Program-made: the position numbers and the translations under genes
NCBI RefSeq assembly: GCF_048771995.1
Contig: NC_133028.1
Coordinates: 73,454,501-73,518,500 of the forward strand
DNA: 64,000 nucleotides
Source of the DNA: Taeniopygia guttata
Lineage: Eukaryota > Chordata > Aves > Passeriformes > Estrildidae
Direction: 5' to 3'
The notes under the pieces: generated by a model
What the model saw: only the letters and a program-made list of their open reading frames with translations
Told to the model about the DNA's origin: nothing
Databases searched by the model: none
Shown: positions 36,128 through 49,605 of the stretch, piece by piece
Numbering within the stretch: position 1 is the first letter of the stretch
Layout of the letters: every line of letters begins with the position of its first letter

Positions 36128-39100
36128 TAAATTCTTGCAGCTGGACACTTTCCTTTGTCAGCTGTCATTTCTCTGGTTAAAATTTGCAGCTATTCCTCGG
36201 TTCCTCAAATGCTTAAGATTCCATGGTCTAAATTTCGCAAAGTAAAGGATGCAGGGTAATGTTTTAAAATTCTGGTAGCAGTAAAGGGAAAAAGGCAAGG
36301 CATTCCCTATTGCGCTGCTGTGAAAACATGCTTCAATAAGTAGCTGCAACCCTGTTATTTCAGCACTCTTAATAAACTGTCATCAGTAGAGATAAAAAAA
36401 AAATTAAGTTATTTGATTTCAAATTGTATTTTAGGTAATTTATTTTTATTTGCTGTTACTGACTTGTATCTACAACAGTGACATACAAAACAGTCATTTA
36501 TGTGATTTAGATACCTAGCCATCTCATTTTCACTCTTCATATGCCAAGAAAAAGCAAAAAAAAACTTGCACACAATACTGACAGTTTAAATTCAGCAGAG
36601 CTGCAACATGACATCTCAATCTGTTGAGATATATCATGCAATTACCACTGTAGGCCACTTCAAAGTTATCCTCCTTTCTTTCCTAATGCCATGTGGGGAG
36701 GGAGACATGCTGGCTTCTTAAGTTCTTGCACTTCCTCGCTCTAAAGATCTCCACTGAGTCAAAATATCTGTCAGTCTGCAGATTACATTGTCATCTACTT
36801 TCAACACTGATTTCCACTGAGAAAAAATCAGGTTTTTTATTTTTTAGGCTGCCTTACAGTTCAAGAGAGATGCCAAAGTAGCAGCAAAACTAGACCTGTT
36901 CCTCTCTACACAGCTACGGGTTTTTTATGCTAAATAAATCAGTTTCACTCTCTTCCAAAAGGGTCTTGGCACATTCAATTAGATTACATGTTTCCTCTCC
37001 CCTTTCTTCTGCATGTGTTATAATAAATCAATGAAAACCAAGTAGTGACCTTAGAGAAACTGACTTGTTAGCTAGACTTTATGAGTTTTCCTAATATTAA
37101 CAACTGCTGTGAAAATTCTTCACATACATTTTGTCAAAATTTTTGTCCTTCTAATACACAAAAGCAGCTAGGCAGGAACAAGACAACAACTTAAGTACAT
37201 GGCATCCACTCAGAAATTAACATATCTTCCATTCTACCCTGCTGAATCCATGTCCTCTCAGCACACCAAGAGTCAGGGTGAGACCCAAACAAAGTTTTTA
37301 AAGAGCAAAAATAAAGCATAGTAGAAAAGGTAGCTTTACAAAATACCATAGTTCAATATATTGCTCTCTCTCAAGTAAACACTGGGGAGCTCTGAAGCTT
37401 CATGAACAGATACAAATTAAAGACCACAGCTATAAAGGGAAGCAAGTAAATAGTTGTTTTTCCCATTTATTTTTAGCTTATTTTCAGCCTCTGTTAGAAA
37501 ATGTAAATAGAAGATGAATTTATATATTCATAGAAAGGGCATTTATAGATATATTTATTCTGAGTAAAGCTTGACAGCAAAAACCATCTTGACAGACCAA
37601 TATGTTGCTAGACCAGCGCATTTCCTCTGTCACATGAATTAGTTTCTGACTATCCCCAGAAATTCTTGAATGATCATATTCTGATGGTACCTTCCATGGC
37701 AACACATGTATGTTAACCAATGATAATGATTTTGCTAGTAGGAGCTCTGAAAATGCTCTTAAGCAGTATCAAAATCAAATTAAACTAAAATCCCAACATT
37801 AAATAAATAGTTGACAAATGACACCATGGGCATGTTAAACAGCCATATTGTAAGTATTCAAAACTTGGATGATATGCAATGTTTCTGTAGTGCACAGAGG
37901 ACCTCAGTACTGCTTAAGGAGACAATTAAAGAGTTGCCAGACTGCCAAAAAAAAGTCATTTTAGGCAACAGATGTGTATCCTGTCAAGAGCTGCTTTCAC
38001 ACAATACAGTAAACCAATGGCAGGCCTACTGTTTAGTTTTGTTGTGGACAGATTACTGCAGGGGATGTAAAAAGAGAAACACATTCTTCTGTGACAACTG
38101 GAAAGAATAGCATGAGCATAAAATAAAAAAAATTTAAAAAAAGAAAATAAAAAAAGCAAAGCTAGGTAACCCACTTGCTCATATTACAAAGTCACCATGC
38201 TACAAACAGATGTTACATGGACTTCTAAGAGATTAGTATGTAAAGTAAAATTTTCTATCAGCACAGGTGTTTATCTCTGACATCTGCTGTTAGGTATTAT
38301 TGAATCAACTTGGTAATTTACAATTCAGGAGACATCTACAGCAATCTAAGTCCAGGGAAATGTATTGTAATACCAAGAATTCACCAACAAATACCAACAT
38401 TTCTTCATTTGGTCTTTGCATGATCTGGAATTCACAAAGCCTTAGAGACTTTTAGCTAATGATCAGTCTTTGATCTCCAGAAAATTATTATGGCATGTGT
38501 AAAAATGAGATTCATAAGAATTCTCTTAAAAGGGAAATTAATTTAGTGATTATATCACATATTTTTAAAACATAGGAAAAAAAAAAAAAAAAGGAAACCA
38601 AAAGCACAGTTTAAATTTCAACAAAATAAATTGATCGTAGTACTCATCATCCATATTCAGAACACCATGAAAGACGTTCCTGAAGATAAAAGATAGTTCC
38701 ATGAATGCATTTGCAGCCTGACATGCATATTCATTTCAGCATATTGCACCATTAATTATTCCTTTATAAACTCTACTAAGATCATTTGTCACTCATTTAC
38801 GTTTCAAGGCTTGTGAAAGTGACAAATCTCCTACACATCTAAGTACTATTGAAGGTACTTAAGAAAAAAGCAGCATTAGTTTTTCAAGTTCTTTTATACA
38901 TCTACTACAAAGCAAGAAGATTATGTTACTGAGTAACGTGGTACATTTGTGTTCAAATATTCCCAGTCTTGGTTGAAAGGCTCTGTCTTCACTCAAGACA
39001 TCATTAACAATTAACATCATGATTTAATTCTAGTCTTTCTAAGATGTCATAAACCAACAAAAACCAGGTATCTTCAAGTAGATGGTACAAAACATAGAAA

Positions 39101-39199
39101 GCATTAAGGCTTCCTGTGAGATATTTGGAGTCATTCATATCTCCTGATGGGACATAACTGACTCAACTGCTAACATGAAAGGCAGCTGTGGTGTCTTAG
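33007..39199. other. Gene-free stretch with long poly-A runs
   Basis: No gene is supported. A 29-base A run lies at 36097-36125 and a shorter one near 38577-38592. A 16-base near-repeat 'catagcttgcacagag'/'cataacttgcacggag' lies at about 33667-33706. Confidence 0.55.
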
Positions 39200-39605
39200 G
39201 AGGTGCCATGGAGCATCAAATATTCCTGAAGTGTCTCCTGATTCCCAGCATTCCATCACTCAGTGTGAAAGTCCCCACCCCAGGGGAGGTACTTGGGTGC
39301 TCCCTCCTGAACCTGAGTAAATATAAACAATGGAAATTTGGTGTTTTGGTGGGCTTTTCTCACCTCTGATTTGTTGAGACACAGACCTTCAGATATCTAA
39401 ATTGCATCAAGTGGTGGGATCCAACAGGTGGTGACTATATCCCTTTGTACTCTTATTCCCTGCTTCTGTCTCTCTTTACCACACAATTTTCTGTTAAGTA
39501 AAAATTTGCACTACTGACTTTGCCATTTTGTCTCATTTTTGGTTTAATTTGGGAAGAAGCATCACTGTAAGAATTTTAATAACTGGATCATAACATGATT
39601 AAACC
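39200..39605 (+). mobile_element. Candidate LTR fragment (avian ERV type), fossil
   Basis: A TATA-like atataaaca lies at 39321-39329, preceded by 'ccaccccaggggaggtact' and followed by a leader-like part and a pyrimidine-rich tract. The terminal module 'tctcatttttggtttaattt' then continues into 'aagcatcactgtaagaattttaataact'. This terminal module (39514-39593) aligns with 21974-22055 in the LTR fragment at 21.6-22.1 kb, so the two are copies of related families. No gag, pol or env remnant is next to it. The left end is approximate. Confidence 0.5.
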
Positions 39606-42600
39606 ATTTGTTATCTATGTAGTTCAAGTTCTCAGGGAGTTCCCCCCCTGCCTTATTTTTCTCTGTATCAGCCAAGCATGCAATTCTCAGACAATATCAA
39701 ATAGTAAGTATTCTTTAATAAGCCCCATAAAAACAAAAGCTCAGCTACATCCACTATATTTCATCCGAAATAAACTTTTTTGGGAAATTGTGTAAGATTT
39801 AAATTGAATCATATCTATATGGTTCATTCAGAACTCTCGTACTCTAGTTAAGGATTAGGAACAAAACATAACTGCTTTGAACAATACCATCCCCCTGAGA
39901 GCCTGAGAGTGTGGTTTGGAAACCTGCTCAGAGGAATTTGCTTGTATCTGTATCCTGGTTCTGGCCAGAAGGGTTTGGAGGGTTTCAGTGGGAACACTAA
40001 ATGGGGGAATACCATTCCTAGACCACGATAATCTAATCTTAATAACACGGTTTGTCTGTGGGGAAAGAGGTCACTGAGAAGGATTGCAATTAATCATTCT
40101 CTCCCTAAAGATGCTCCTAGCATCACTAATGCTATTCATGTTCCCACTGATTTCATACTCATTATAAAAAGTCTTGATTTTTATTCTTCAGTATAACTAG
40201 GAAAGAGATTTCCTGAGATCAGGGACATAAGAAAGAGCCTGCTAGATTTGGCATCCTTTTCTTCCCTGCTAAATCACAGTCAGCAGCTTCAAGCTGAACA
40301 AACATGACTTGGTATTGAAATATCAGCAAAACACCACTTGTCAAAAGGTTTGTGAGAGCTTCTACAACTGGGCACTCAGTTTGCAGAGTTTGTACACTTC
40401 AACAACAATACTTGAGGTAGATTTCTATAGATTTTACTGCCAGTTTTTTTCCCTGGCATGCCAAGTACTCTTCTTGTGCACAAGCTGTCCCCACCTGCCA
40501 TGTTTTTGTAAATGAGATTTTGCAGCCCACCTCCCCTAGCACTGCACTCTGGGTGAACTGCTCTTCCAGGCTCCTCAGCAAGGACCTCCTCTTCTGGTGC
40601 TGTGGTTTGGGCTATCAGAGGCATATAACAGCTGAATCAAACATTGTGCAAACCATGTAAAGGTTTCCAAAAAGTACACTGTGCTTTAAATTGAACAAGA
40701 GATAATACAATAGTAACAGGAGATAATACAAGTAAACAAAGCAATAAAACTCTTCCACACATCCCTTATTTAATATGTGCTGGCAACTAACATGAAAAAT
40801 CTAAAAGTAATCAAATCCAGAAGTCATTTACCTACCCAGCTTGCAGTAAAATCAACAGGATTTAGGTACATATGTGTTTTTGAGAAGGCAAGTTTATAAT
40901 TGTCTTTTCATTCAAACTGTCTTTAAATCACTCATAAAAAGAGGACTTAGGTAAACAATAAGTCCTGAATTCTGTGTGTAGTAAAAGAAGTAAAATTATG
41001 TAAAAGCATCTGCCAAACATCTGATTCCTACTGACTCAACAAGGGTTAGAAGCTTGCATGACGCAGTGCATGGGAACCTAGCTCCATTTAAACAGACAGT
41101 TTGTAGAACTCAATAAATAGAAATTTGCCATTTTAGAGGCATAGAGAGATTCCATTAGAATTAATTATATCTGAGAGCCTTGATGAAATAGGAGATTACT
41201 CAATTTTTCTTTATGACATTGCAGACCTATTTTTGGGTGTTACAGAAAGACAAAAGCAAGACTGTGATGCATCTTATTTAATATCTTACACCATGCACTT
41301 TGTCTGAAGCTTTTGCATTTCAAGAGTATTGTATACATAGACTTTATGTGTAAAACAGACCTTTTCAGATTTATATCCAAGAAAACTGTCACAAAAGCCT
41401 AAAATTCACCTTAACTATTAAATAAAAATTCAAAGTCACAATATTATCTGCACTCCAAAAATTATTTCAGTAATATTTAAGATTACTGAAAATGAGAATT
41501 TGAATGGTATAAGAATTTTACAGCAGTGTAAGGAATATATGAAGATGAAAATTTTTGCAACACAGGATAGCATTTTCATCAGAAAGTTGTATTTAATGGA
41601 CTCAAGTCTGAAATATTGAAATCACATGAGATATCCTATTTTCATATTATTTGACATCAGACCTAATCACTTCACTTGACTTGATAAATCTTATAGAATT
41701 ACTGTCAAGCTATATTTGGCTGAGAGATCTGTTTATATGAATATGATTCGTAGTTTTGCTGCTAAGCAAAAAGATAAATCCATCTGCTCTCTTTCATCTC
41801 ACCTTTTTATGAAAGCTTGCAAGATGAAGCCTGTAACATATTTTTTTTTTTAAATCTTTCTTTGGCTGTTCCATTTTCAAATATCAAAAGAAGGTTTTTC
41901 AACAGCCTACTGAAGCTTCTTTCCACTGAGGTTATAAAACATCATTAATTCTTTGCTCTAAAACTTACATATCCAAGATGGTCACATATTCAAATGTTCA
42001 CCAGCCTTCTGCTTCTAACAAAGTACAAAGAAATGTCATGAGCCAGATTTACTCTATTGAGTTACTTTAACTTCATTGCAAAGGCCCCAGTACTGAGAGC
42101 CCAAGAAGAAAGGCAGGAGATTTCACTTCCTTAGGTCTTAATATTTTGAGTCTACTAAATATCTGGGGGTCTGTCTTCCTCTGTTGATATGCTTTGTAAA
42201 TTCCAGACCTACAAAGTCTTCAAAATAAGGTTAAACACATTCCATAGTAAGCAACACCTGTGTGGTTTTCCTAGAGCACAGAGCCACTCATGGGAAAAAG
42301 AGATACTAATGAGATACCCACCTCATCTGCAGCAGGTCGTGGCTTCTAGAAACCAGCCTCAGATTATGGACAGAAATAGAAGTAAGCCAGAAATGTTCAT
42401 GTGATTAGAGGACAAGATCTTTGCCAAGCACAGGAGTAGGCACACAGAAGCTGCTCAACAGCAAGCAGAGGAGTTGCTCAGTAGTTACAAGAGATTTACT
42501 AATGTTTACAGATCACAAAGCAACACCAATGGTCATGCACACTCCATCTTCCCTTGTCAGATACCTGGTTCCAGATGGGCAGACAATGCTAATTGGAAAT

Positions 42601-45221
42601 TCCACCTTTGCTGTTCACTCAGAAGATCACTGACATAGTGACGGATTTCTTTTTGTGGAATTCGGTTACACATCACAGGTTAAAATTTATAATAATGCCT
42701 GGCAGTAGGCTGCAGTTTATATTTTATATTTTTTCAGAGAAGTACCCCTGAATGGACAGAGGCTGATGTAGCAGTTCCTTCATTGTATATACTTCGTGTA
42801 TTTCTTTTCCTGTTTATCATTCATAAAATATTCAACAGGAGCACAGGGTCCCCTGCAGAGAAGGAAACCAGGTGAGTTCTCATGGATATCCCTCCTATAA
42901 AATTTAGGCAGCAGCATTTTTTTTAAATAGAGGGTTGTAGCTACAGAGAAAATCTTTTATAACAACCCTAAAATCTTACAGAAACATCTTTCAGAGAGAA
43001 CTGGGGGGCTTTGCATTCACCCCCAGCCCTTCCTATGATGTTGCTGCATTCATAGTCTCTAGATTCAGCTACCGCGTGTTCAACTCCTGGGAATGAAATG
43101 GGAGGCAAGACATTTGTGTTTCAAGCACATCAAAGTGCAGCAACCAGGCTGTGGAAATGGTAGGGTGCTAAGCTATCACTTTGGTGGTTTTGTTGCTAAG
43201 CAGATTTCAAGGCCTACTTAAGCCTCTACTTGAAATCTAGGTGTTGAGCTTCATCATTCTCAAGGAGTGAGAGCTCTCATAATTTTAAAGCCACTTCCTC
43301 TGAGATTGTTGGAATTTGTAAGAACAATAAGAGTGTCACTGGAAAAGTTCACATTTTTAGTCTAGAGACTGCTGGTCCATAAGTTTAGAAAGTAATTTTT
43401 TCTTCAAGAATGCAAAGATATTTCCAAACTTGCCCTATATCAGGAAAAAAAAAATGATTGAAATCTTTCATTCATCTGCCTTTTGCCAGAGCTTTCACAA
43501 AGCAAAGTTTATGCACACGAAATAATTCTTTTTAGTTCTTCTGGATGCTAACAAAGATACATTACAGACAGATAGCACTTGTGACAAAAAAAAAATGTAA
43601 CCAGAACAGAGTTGTCTCCTCTCTTGACTTCTACAAAGCTGATCAGGCTCTCAGCTGGATGCAGTAGCTCCAGTAAAATTGCTCCCATTACTCTGCATCT
43701 TGTATTTCCATTAGTAGCTAACAGAATGTATTCCTGACAAGGGTCACTTGAAATACAGATTAAGGTGCTCAGAAGAACCATGGTGGATAGCCTGAGGTAA
43801 TATCAGCTGTGATGTACTAGAATTGTACAGCAACACGTATGTTTATTTATCCATGGGCTGTTAACTACCTGTTAGCCTTTAGGATAGTAAAAATTATATT
43901 TACCATTCCACTTTTCTTCCTAAAACAAAACAGAGCTCCTAATGCTCTGTTATGCAATATCCAGTTGGGATTTTTCCACTCACTAGCTCAGGAGATTGGT
44001 CTTTGTATGTGACGCCTCCTTTGATCCTACACTTGTCTGTGTGCCATGGTTCATACAGAAGATAAATTAAGAACCACATTTACTCATGTTCATTATTTTA
44101 CCAAGTGACAGGTCTATTGGCCATACTAGTGATGTCACAGATATTCTTTTTATTTCAGTCATCTAGAGTGGCATTTGGAAAAGGGTGTTTTCTACTTAAA
44201 ATCAGTATCTTCTCTAGTTGCTATAATATTTCTTCTTACTTAAAAACATTACTCAGAATATAAAAGTCATTGATTACAAGCCAAAAATATACTTACCAAA
44301 GGAGAGTGGAAAAACAAAAAGTGCTCTCTAGTTCAAGTAGTTCCAGCTGGTGACACACCACTACTAATCAGCAAACATTTCAAAAGCACCAGGGCCTCCT
44401 CAAGAAAATGCTTGGGTTTTCTTCTTATAAGGACTGAAGCACAAAGTGTGGTTCATTCTACTGAAAACACGAACCCAGATTTCTAATGCTGACTTTCTCA
44501 GAGATATGCTTTCACAGCAACTGAGTCAGAATATACTGTTCTTGAATTATGGAGTTGAAAAAGCAACTTGGCTTTTTTCATGCAAGCTTTCCAGACTATT
44601 AAACAGAATCTGAACAGGTGAAGAGAGCAGTGAAAGATTAGAAATTTGTCTTTTCTTTTTTGGGCTGAGGATAAAGTAGTAAATTGTGTACTTGATTTTG
44701 CTAGGTTGTGATTACCAAAGAATAGTGTTACTAATTGCTATACAGTAGAATATCAAAATTTGGAAACAGCCTTTATTCCTTTGTTTGCCCTCTTATCTCC
44801 AAACCTGCTGCAACCACTTCATTTGTTTATTTTCTCCACTGTAGCTGGCTGCAAGGAAGTGTCATGGATTTATGTAGTACCTCTGGTCATGTGCTTCTCA
44901 TTTTCACATTTCCCAGCCACGAATAGGGTGTGCTTCATATAATATGATGGAAAAAGAAAAGTCCAAAAACGAGTTACATCGTGTAAACAAGCTTGGCATA
45001 AGCAACAGCCAAATGGCCATATTCTTAAAGGCTTGGTTTAAGGAACAATTTTCAGTGAAATTGTGATATCCAATATAGAAGTGAAATCACCTAATAATAT
45101 ATACAGCAGTTTCTTAAATTATATCCTTCTATGCTTACACAGTTTAGTTATTTAAGAAAGTAAAATAAACCCTTTCATAAATTTGTTCTCTCTTTGATAG
45201 CCTTGATATATGAGAAATAAA
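39606..45221. other. Gene-free stretch with small tandem and splice-like motifs
   Basis: No gene is supported. A 21-bp imperfect duplication of 'gagataatacaa(t)agtaa' lies at about 40699-40737. At 42840-42873 a 33-base plus-strand segment lies between a 3' splice-like site (ttcataaaatattcaacag) and a good donor (AACCAG|GTGAGT); it is open in frame but too short to interpret. At 44288-44359 a minus-strand open segment ends at TTTG|GTAAGT but lacks a convincing acceptor. Confidence 0.45.
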
Positions 45222-45270
45222 TTCCAACCCTCTTCTGAATGTTTCTTTCCAACTCTCTTCTGAATGTGTC
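45222..45270 (+). repeat. Imperfect 25-bp tandem duplication
   Basis: The units 'ttccaaccctcttctgaatg' and 'tttccaactctcttctgaat', each with a short tail, lie head to tail and differ at about three positions. Confidence 0.85.
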
Positions 45271-46026
45271 TATATACTATAATTTTAGGTACATCCCAGA
45301 CATTTACTCAAGTTGTTTTGCAATAAATGCATTTATGTGGTTTAGGTATTAGCAAAAACATTCTGAAAAAATATTTAGGTATTGGCTTATTTGGCAAACC
45401 AGATAAAATTCAGCATGATTTTTTAATGTGATCCCTAAAGTCAATAAATGCTTTGGCCATCTTCTCTTCCCAACAAATTTCTTCTTCCTTACCCTGCCAT
45501 TATACAGTCATTGAACCAGGCAGAGCACTGTTAGTGAGTTATTTACATTCTAAAAGGATGTTTGGAAACAATTCCAAATTCCAAGCAATTCTTACATAAA
45601 ACTGAGTGTCTTACCTTGGTCAATACTGAACTCTATTTGACAAAGAATACCTTGACCAGTATGACAACAAAGATTATTAATAAACAACCTAAAGGTTCAT
45701 CCTTCCAAAACATTTTATTCTGTCTATTATTAAATTTTTTTCACTGCCTGTATGAGTTGCTCAGGTGATAAAGAAACACAGAAAATCAAAACTATCACAA
45801 GAAAAAAAAAAAAAAAGTCTGTGGCCAAAATAAATTTTGTTTTCTCTTATTGTACTTTGAAAGCATACATAAATGCAACAAAAAAAAAATATTTCCAGAG
45901 ATGGAATGCATTTTGCTATGTTTTGATTTTTTTTTACAGTATGGAGACATGTCACATTCATGGTTTCCTCTGTGAGAGGCTGGCAAACCATCTATTTGCA
46001 TATGTATTCTTATTTTTTAATGTAAC

Positions 46027-46048
46027 TTTTTTTTTTTTTTTTTTTTTT
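46027..46048 (+). repeat. 22-bp poly-T run
   Basis: An uninterrupted T homopolymer. No retrogene is recognised on the minus strand next to it. Confidence 0.95.
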
Positions 46049-48667
46049 AATGCAGCTGGCAGGTGCCTTTTCTAATAGTGTTTCATTTTAGAGGGGTGCT
46101 TGTACTTATAACAAGTTCTGGCAGCATGAAACAATATAATACAACCACATACTCTTTATATGCATATTGAACCATTTAGGAATTTTTTTTGAAACTCACA
46201 ATATTATTCCACTGACTTTTTTATTTGGCTTAATAAGAGTAATAGATGTGTACACAATGTGCTGCCCTGACAAAGCAAGGGGTGCTGCTCCAGAATTTTT
46301 TCTTCTTTTCTTCATCATGTATAGTTAAATGAAATACTTCAGTGGAGCTCATGCTATGATAATAAGGTATGTTTAACCTAAGGGTTACTCATACGTGAGG
46401 CTCAGCAAACTGAGAAATCACAGGATTACACACAGGGTATAGTGAAAACCAGTTCAGGTAAAGAAGGCAAAAATATGATCTTCATAAAACTATAACAAGG
46501 TTCTTTGAGTCTTTTTAGTGCCTAGGATTTAACAAAATCCGTGGAAAGCTCAGTTCCTGAAGCCCTTATTGGTGCACCCCACTACTCACCAGTCACCCTG
46601 AGAATATCTCTGCTTCTGCCACTTCATAAATGCAAATTCACTTTAGACAGGGCACAAATAACCCACTCATTCATCCCTGGCTACAATCAGATGAAAATTC
46701 ATGTGCTGAGCAAGCAGCCATGCATTACTTTTTGTTACAGCTCTGCTCTATCTACAGATATTTCTCTCCCTGTCCAGGAGACAAGACAAGGTGATGAAGC
46801 TGTTACTATAAATCTCAGGATTAGAGTGAGGAAACATATCTTTATTACAAAAAGTGCTCTAGAAAACCCTCTAAACTGTTAGCATCCCATAGTCTCTAAA
46901 ACACATTATTGTTGTTCATTTCTCAAAACTGCCACTTGAAAATCTGGGTTACCTTGCAATTTCTGGCTGATCTCCTGTCTTTCTCAAGCCAACAGAAGAA
47001 AATGAGTGTGTGACCTGGAACAGAAAGGAATTCTTGCATCTCCAGCCCCCAGGCTAGGAGAGACTATGTTTCTCTTAACATGAGCATTCACCTTTCTTGA
47101 AAAAGTTTCTGTAATTTGCTTATCTATATGAAGCAGTAGCAAAATTATGCCATAGTTCTGCAATAAAAACAAATATATAATAAAGTAATAAAAATAAGCA
47201 AGGTACTCCTTCATGTGCATCTAAAGACAAAAATTTTGACTGTTCAAAACCAGGTTCAGGAAAGACAATTTAGCATTGGCTTATCCATATCAAAAGGACA
47301 ATGTCCTAGATCTAACAGCAACCTGGTTTTAGAATTCACACTATCTTTTTTATCTTCTTATATCATGTCTTAACTTCTATTGACATCCCCTAGAATTACA
47401 TAATCTTTTATTACCTAGTAATGATTTCTTTGGGAAAAAAAAAAAGTGATCCTGCCAGATGTAGAAGAAAACTTATCTGCCCCTTGAATAAAAAGCCCAG
47501 CATTATGTACAAATTTGATAAAGGAAAATATACATGGTCCTTGAAAAAAGAAAAAAAGCAGAAAATTAGTTGGATTAATCAGCAATATATACTGTATTTT
47601 AATAAATATGAGTAATAAACATTGCTATATGGTCTCAAAAATTATATGATTCCCAAATTATGTCTATGCAGGATGAAGCTCTCCTAAAAGCATGCAAAAC
47701 TTCTAATCTAATGAGCAAAAATTTTAAATAATAAAATCAATCAGACATCTTATGTCTTCTCTAGAATGAATTTTATTCGTTAAAAAGAAAACCTCATTAA
47801 TATCATCACTCCAAAATCCTCCTTTGTACTTGTTATAATCTTAGAAAATAAGAGGTTTTTCTCTACGAATCAGAGTCTTTCTGCATGACCTGTTTGTGTT
47901 TCAATACCTCCTACCACCACTGTGGAACTGGCTCCTTTAATCTCCCCTAGAAGTAACCTTATCATCCCACTGGCATTCCTAGGAATAAAAGGAACATCAC
48001 AGTATGAGTTTGTTAATCACTTTCAAGGCAAACAAAAGCCCATTTTGCTGTCTTTGTATTCTGTTGAAGTTTGTCAATGTCAAGTCAAGCCTCTAAGGCA
48101 ACACATCTTCAATTAGAGATGTAAAATCCAGTTTTGCATGCAATTTAAATCCTGAAAACTGGCAATCCCCTCATGGAAATCACAATTATTTCCATTCTTA
48201 AGCATCAGTATTTCTGATCTACCGATATTTTTCTCTTTCATGAAGTTCTACTTAATTTCCAAGACTGAGCATTTTTGACAGGGGGTTCTGATTTGCCATT
48301 TAGTTACCACATTACAGTCAGGCTTACACTGATAGATCTTTAAGCTAGAGGAACAAATTATATTGTTCTCTGACACACTCTTTACATACCTCACAGATTC
48401 CCACTCCACCCTCACCAGTAAAAGTTTGTCTTTTCCCATCCTCTCCACTAAAACAATATAGAACAGGTTTATGACCAATTTAAGTTTGAAGAATTTTTTA
48501 TGCTGAACAGCAAGAAAAATGTATGGCCATGTAACCATATCTGGAGATAAATCTCTAAAACCATCAGAATTCCTCAAGAGACAGTGAATTTTGATTTAAA
48601 TGGGTATGGTTGAGGCCATAACTTTGGTTTGTTAAATCAATATATTCCCTTTGCTTTCAGGGAAATT

Positions 48668-48728
48668 GTGATTTAGGCCCCAAACCAGCAAAGCTCTACA
48701 ATCCCACTGAAGTCAGTGGGTCTGTAAG
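48668..48728 (+). repeat. Ancient sauropsid dispersed repeat fragment
   Basis: The phrases 'tttaggccccaaaccagcaa' and 'cccactgaagtcagtggg' are characteristic of an old repeat found across turtles, crocodilians and birds, whose usual form reads 'cccattgaagtcaatggg'. I cannot name the family with confidence. Confidence 0.4.
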
Positions 48729-48746
48729 TGAAGCTCAACACCAGTA

Positions 48747-48828
48747 CTATATTGCTAATATAGGGCTAATAACAATGCTAATTTAACGTTATTAGCCCTA
48801 TATTGCTAATATAGGCCTAATAACAATG
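48747..48828. repeat. Nested direct and inverted repeat
   Basis: A 31-base unit at 48747-48777 is repeated directly at 48798-48828 with one mismatch. Within it, 48757-48773 (aatatagggctaataac) is the exact reverse complement of 48788-48804 around a 14-base loop. The region can therefore form a perfect 17-bp hairpin and also carries a duplicated arm. Confidence 0.95.
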
Positions 48829-49322
48829 GATTCCTAAATCCCAAATCTGCTGTGATCAAGATTATGGAACTTTTCATTTTCTGAAACAGAACTTGGACAC
48901 ACACCTAGCTTTAAATGGATGAGGAAATGTCACAATTCAAAAAAACCTGACACCTTTTAATGTTCTTTAAAGCAGAAATGTTCTGTTTCAGAAAAGTGCT
49001 AGAATTCTCTAGTGTTCTGATAAGTACTCATTCAAAATTAGTGCTCTATTCATTAAAGCATTTCTTGGCCTTTTTTACCCCTTTTTTGGTGGCAGAAAAT
49101 CAGGACTTCATTTCTGTTTTAAAAAATATATCCAAAATAGTCCAAAAAGGTAGAATTTTGAAATTTACTGTATCTTTGTTATCAATTATTAGAATGTTTC
49201 ATTTCCCTTTCTCACTTTTTACCCTATTGAATTTATTTGAATTTGATTGACTTTAGTCACCCACTATTTAAAGGCCTCTATTTATTAAAAATCCTTTTCA
49301 TTTCTCTCTTCTTTTCCTGCAG

Positions 49323-49605
49323 AATTCTGTCATTCTTGAATCTCCAGAAGACATAGAAGAGTGTAAAATTTGCTAGAGGACATTGAGGGTGTTCTGTGAT
49401 TTACTTCAGAAAGAGCAGATCTCTTCTTGGGAGATAATTCTGAAAGGAAAATTCTCAGAACCTGATATACCTCCCTGTTCAGGGGGTAGAAAAAGAAGCA
49501 AAGATGAGCTTGGGAGATACGGTAGGAGAAGTATTTTAGTCTTTTTTTTTTTTTTTCTAGTGACTCTATATAAATTGGCAATAAAACAGAAATTTTAGTA
49601 ATGCA
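49323..49605 (+). other. Candidate terminal exon of a plus-strand transcript
   Basis: A textbook 3' splice site (tctctcttcttttcctgcag) ends at 49322. The following frame reads NSVILESPEDIEECKIC and meets a stop at 49374-49376. A consensus polyadenylation signal AATAAA lies at 49580-49585, about 260 bases downstream of the splice site. This is the arrangement of a last exon with a short 3' UTR, coding or non-coding. The peptide matches no family I know. Confidence 0.25.
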
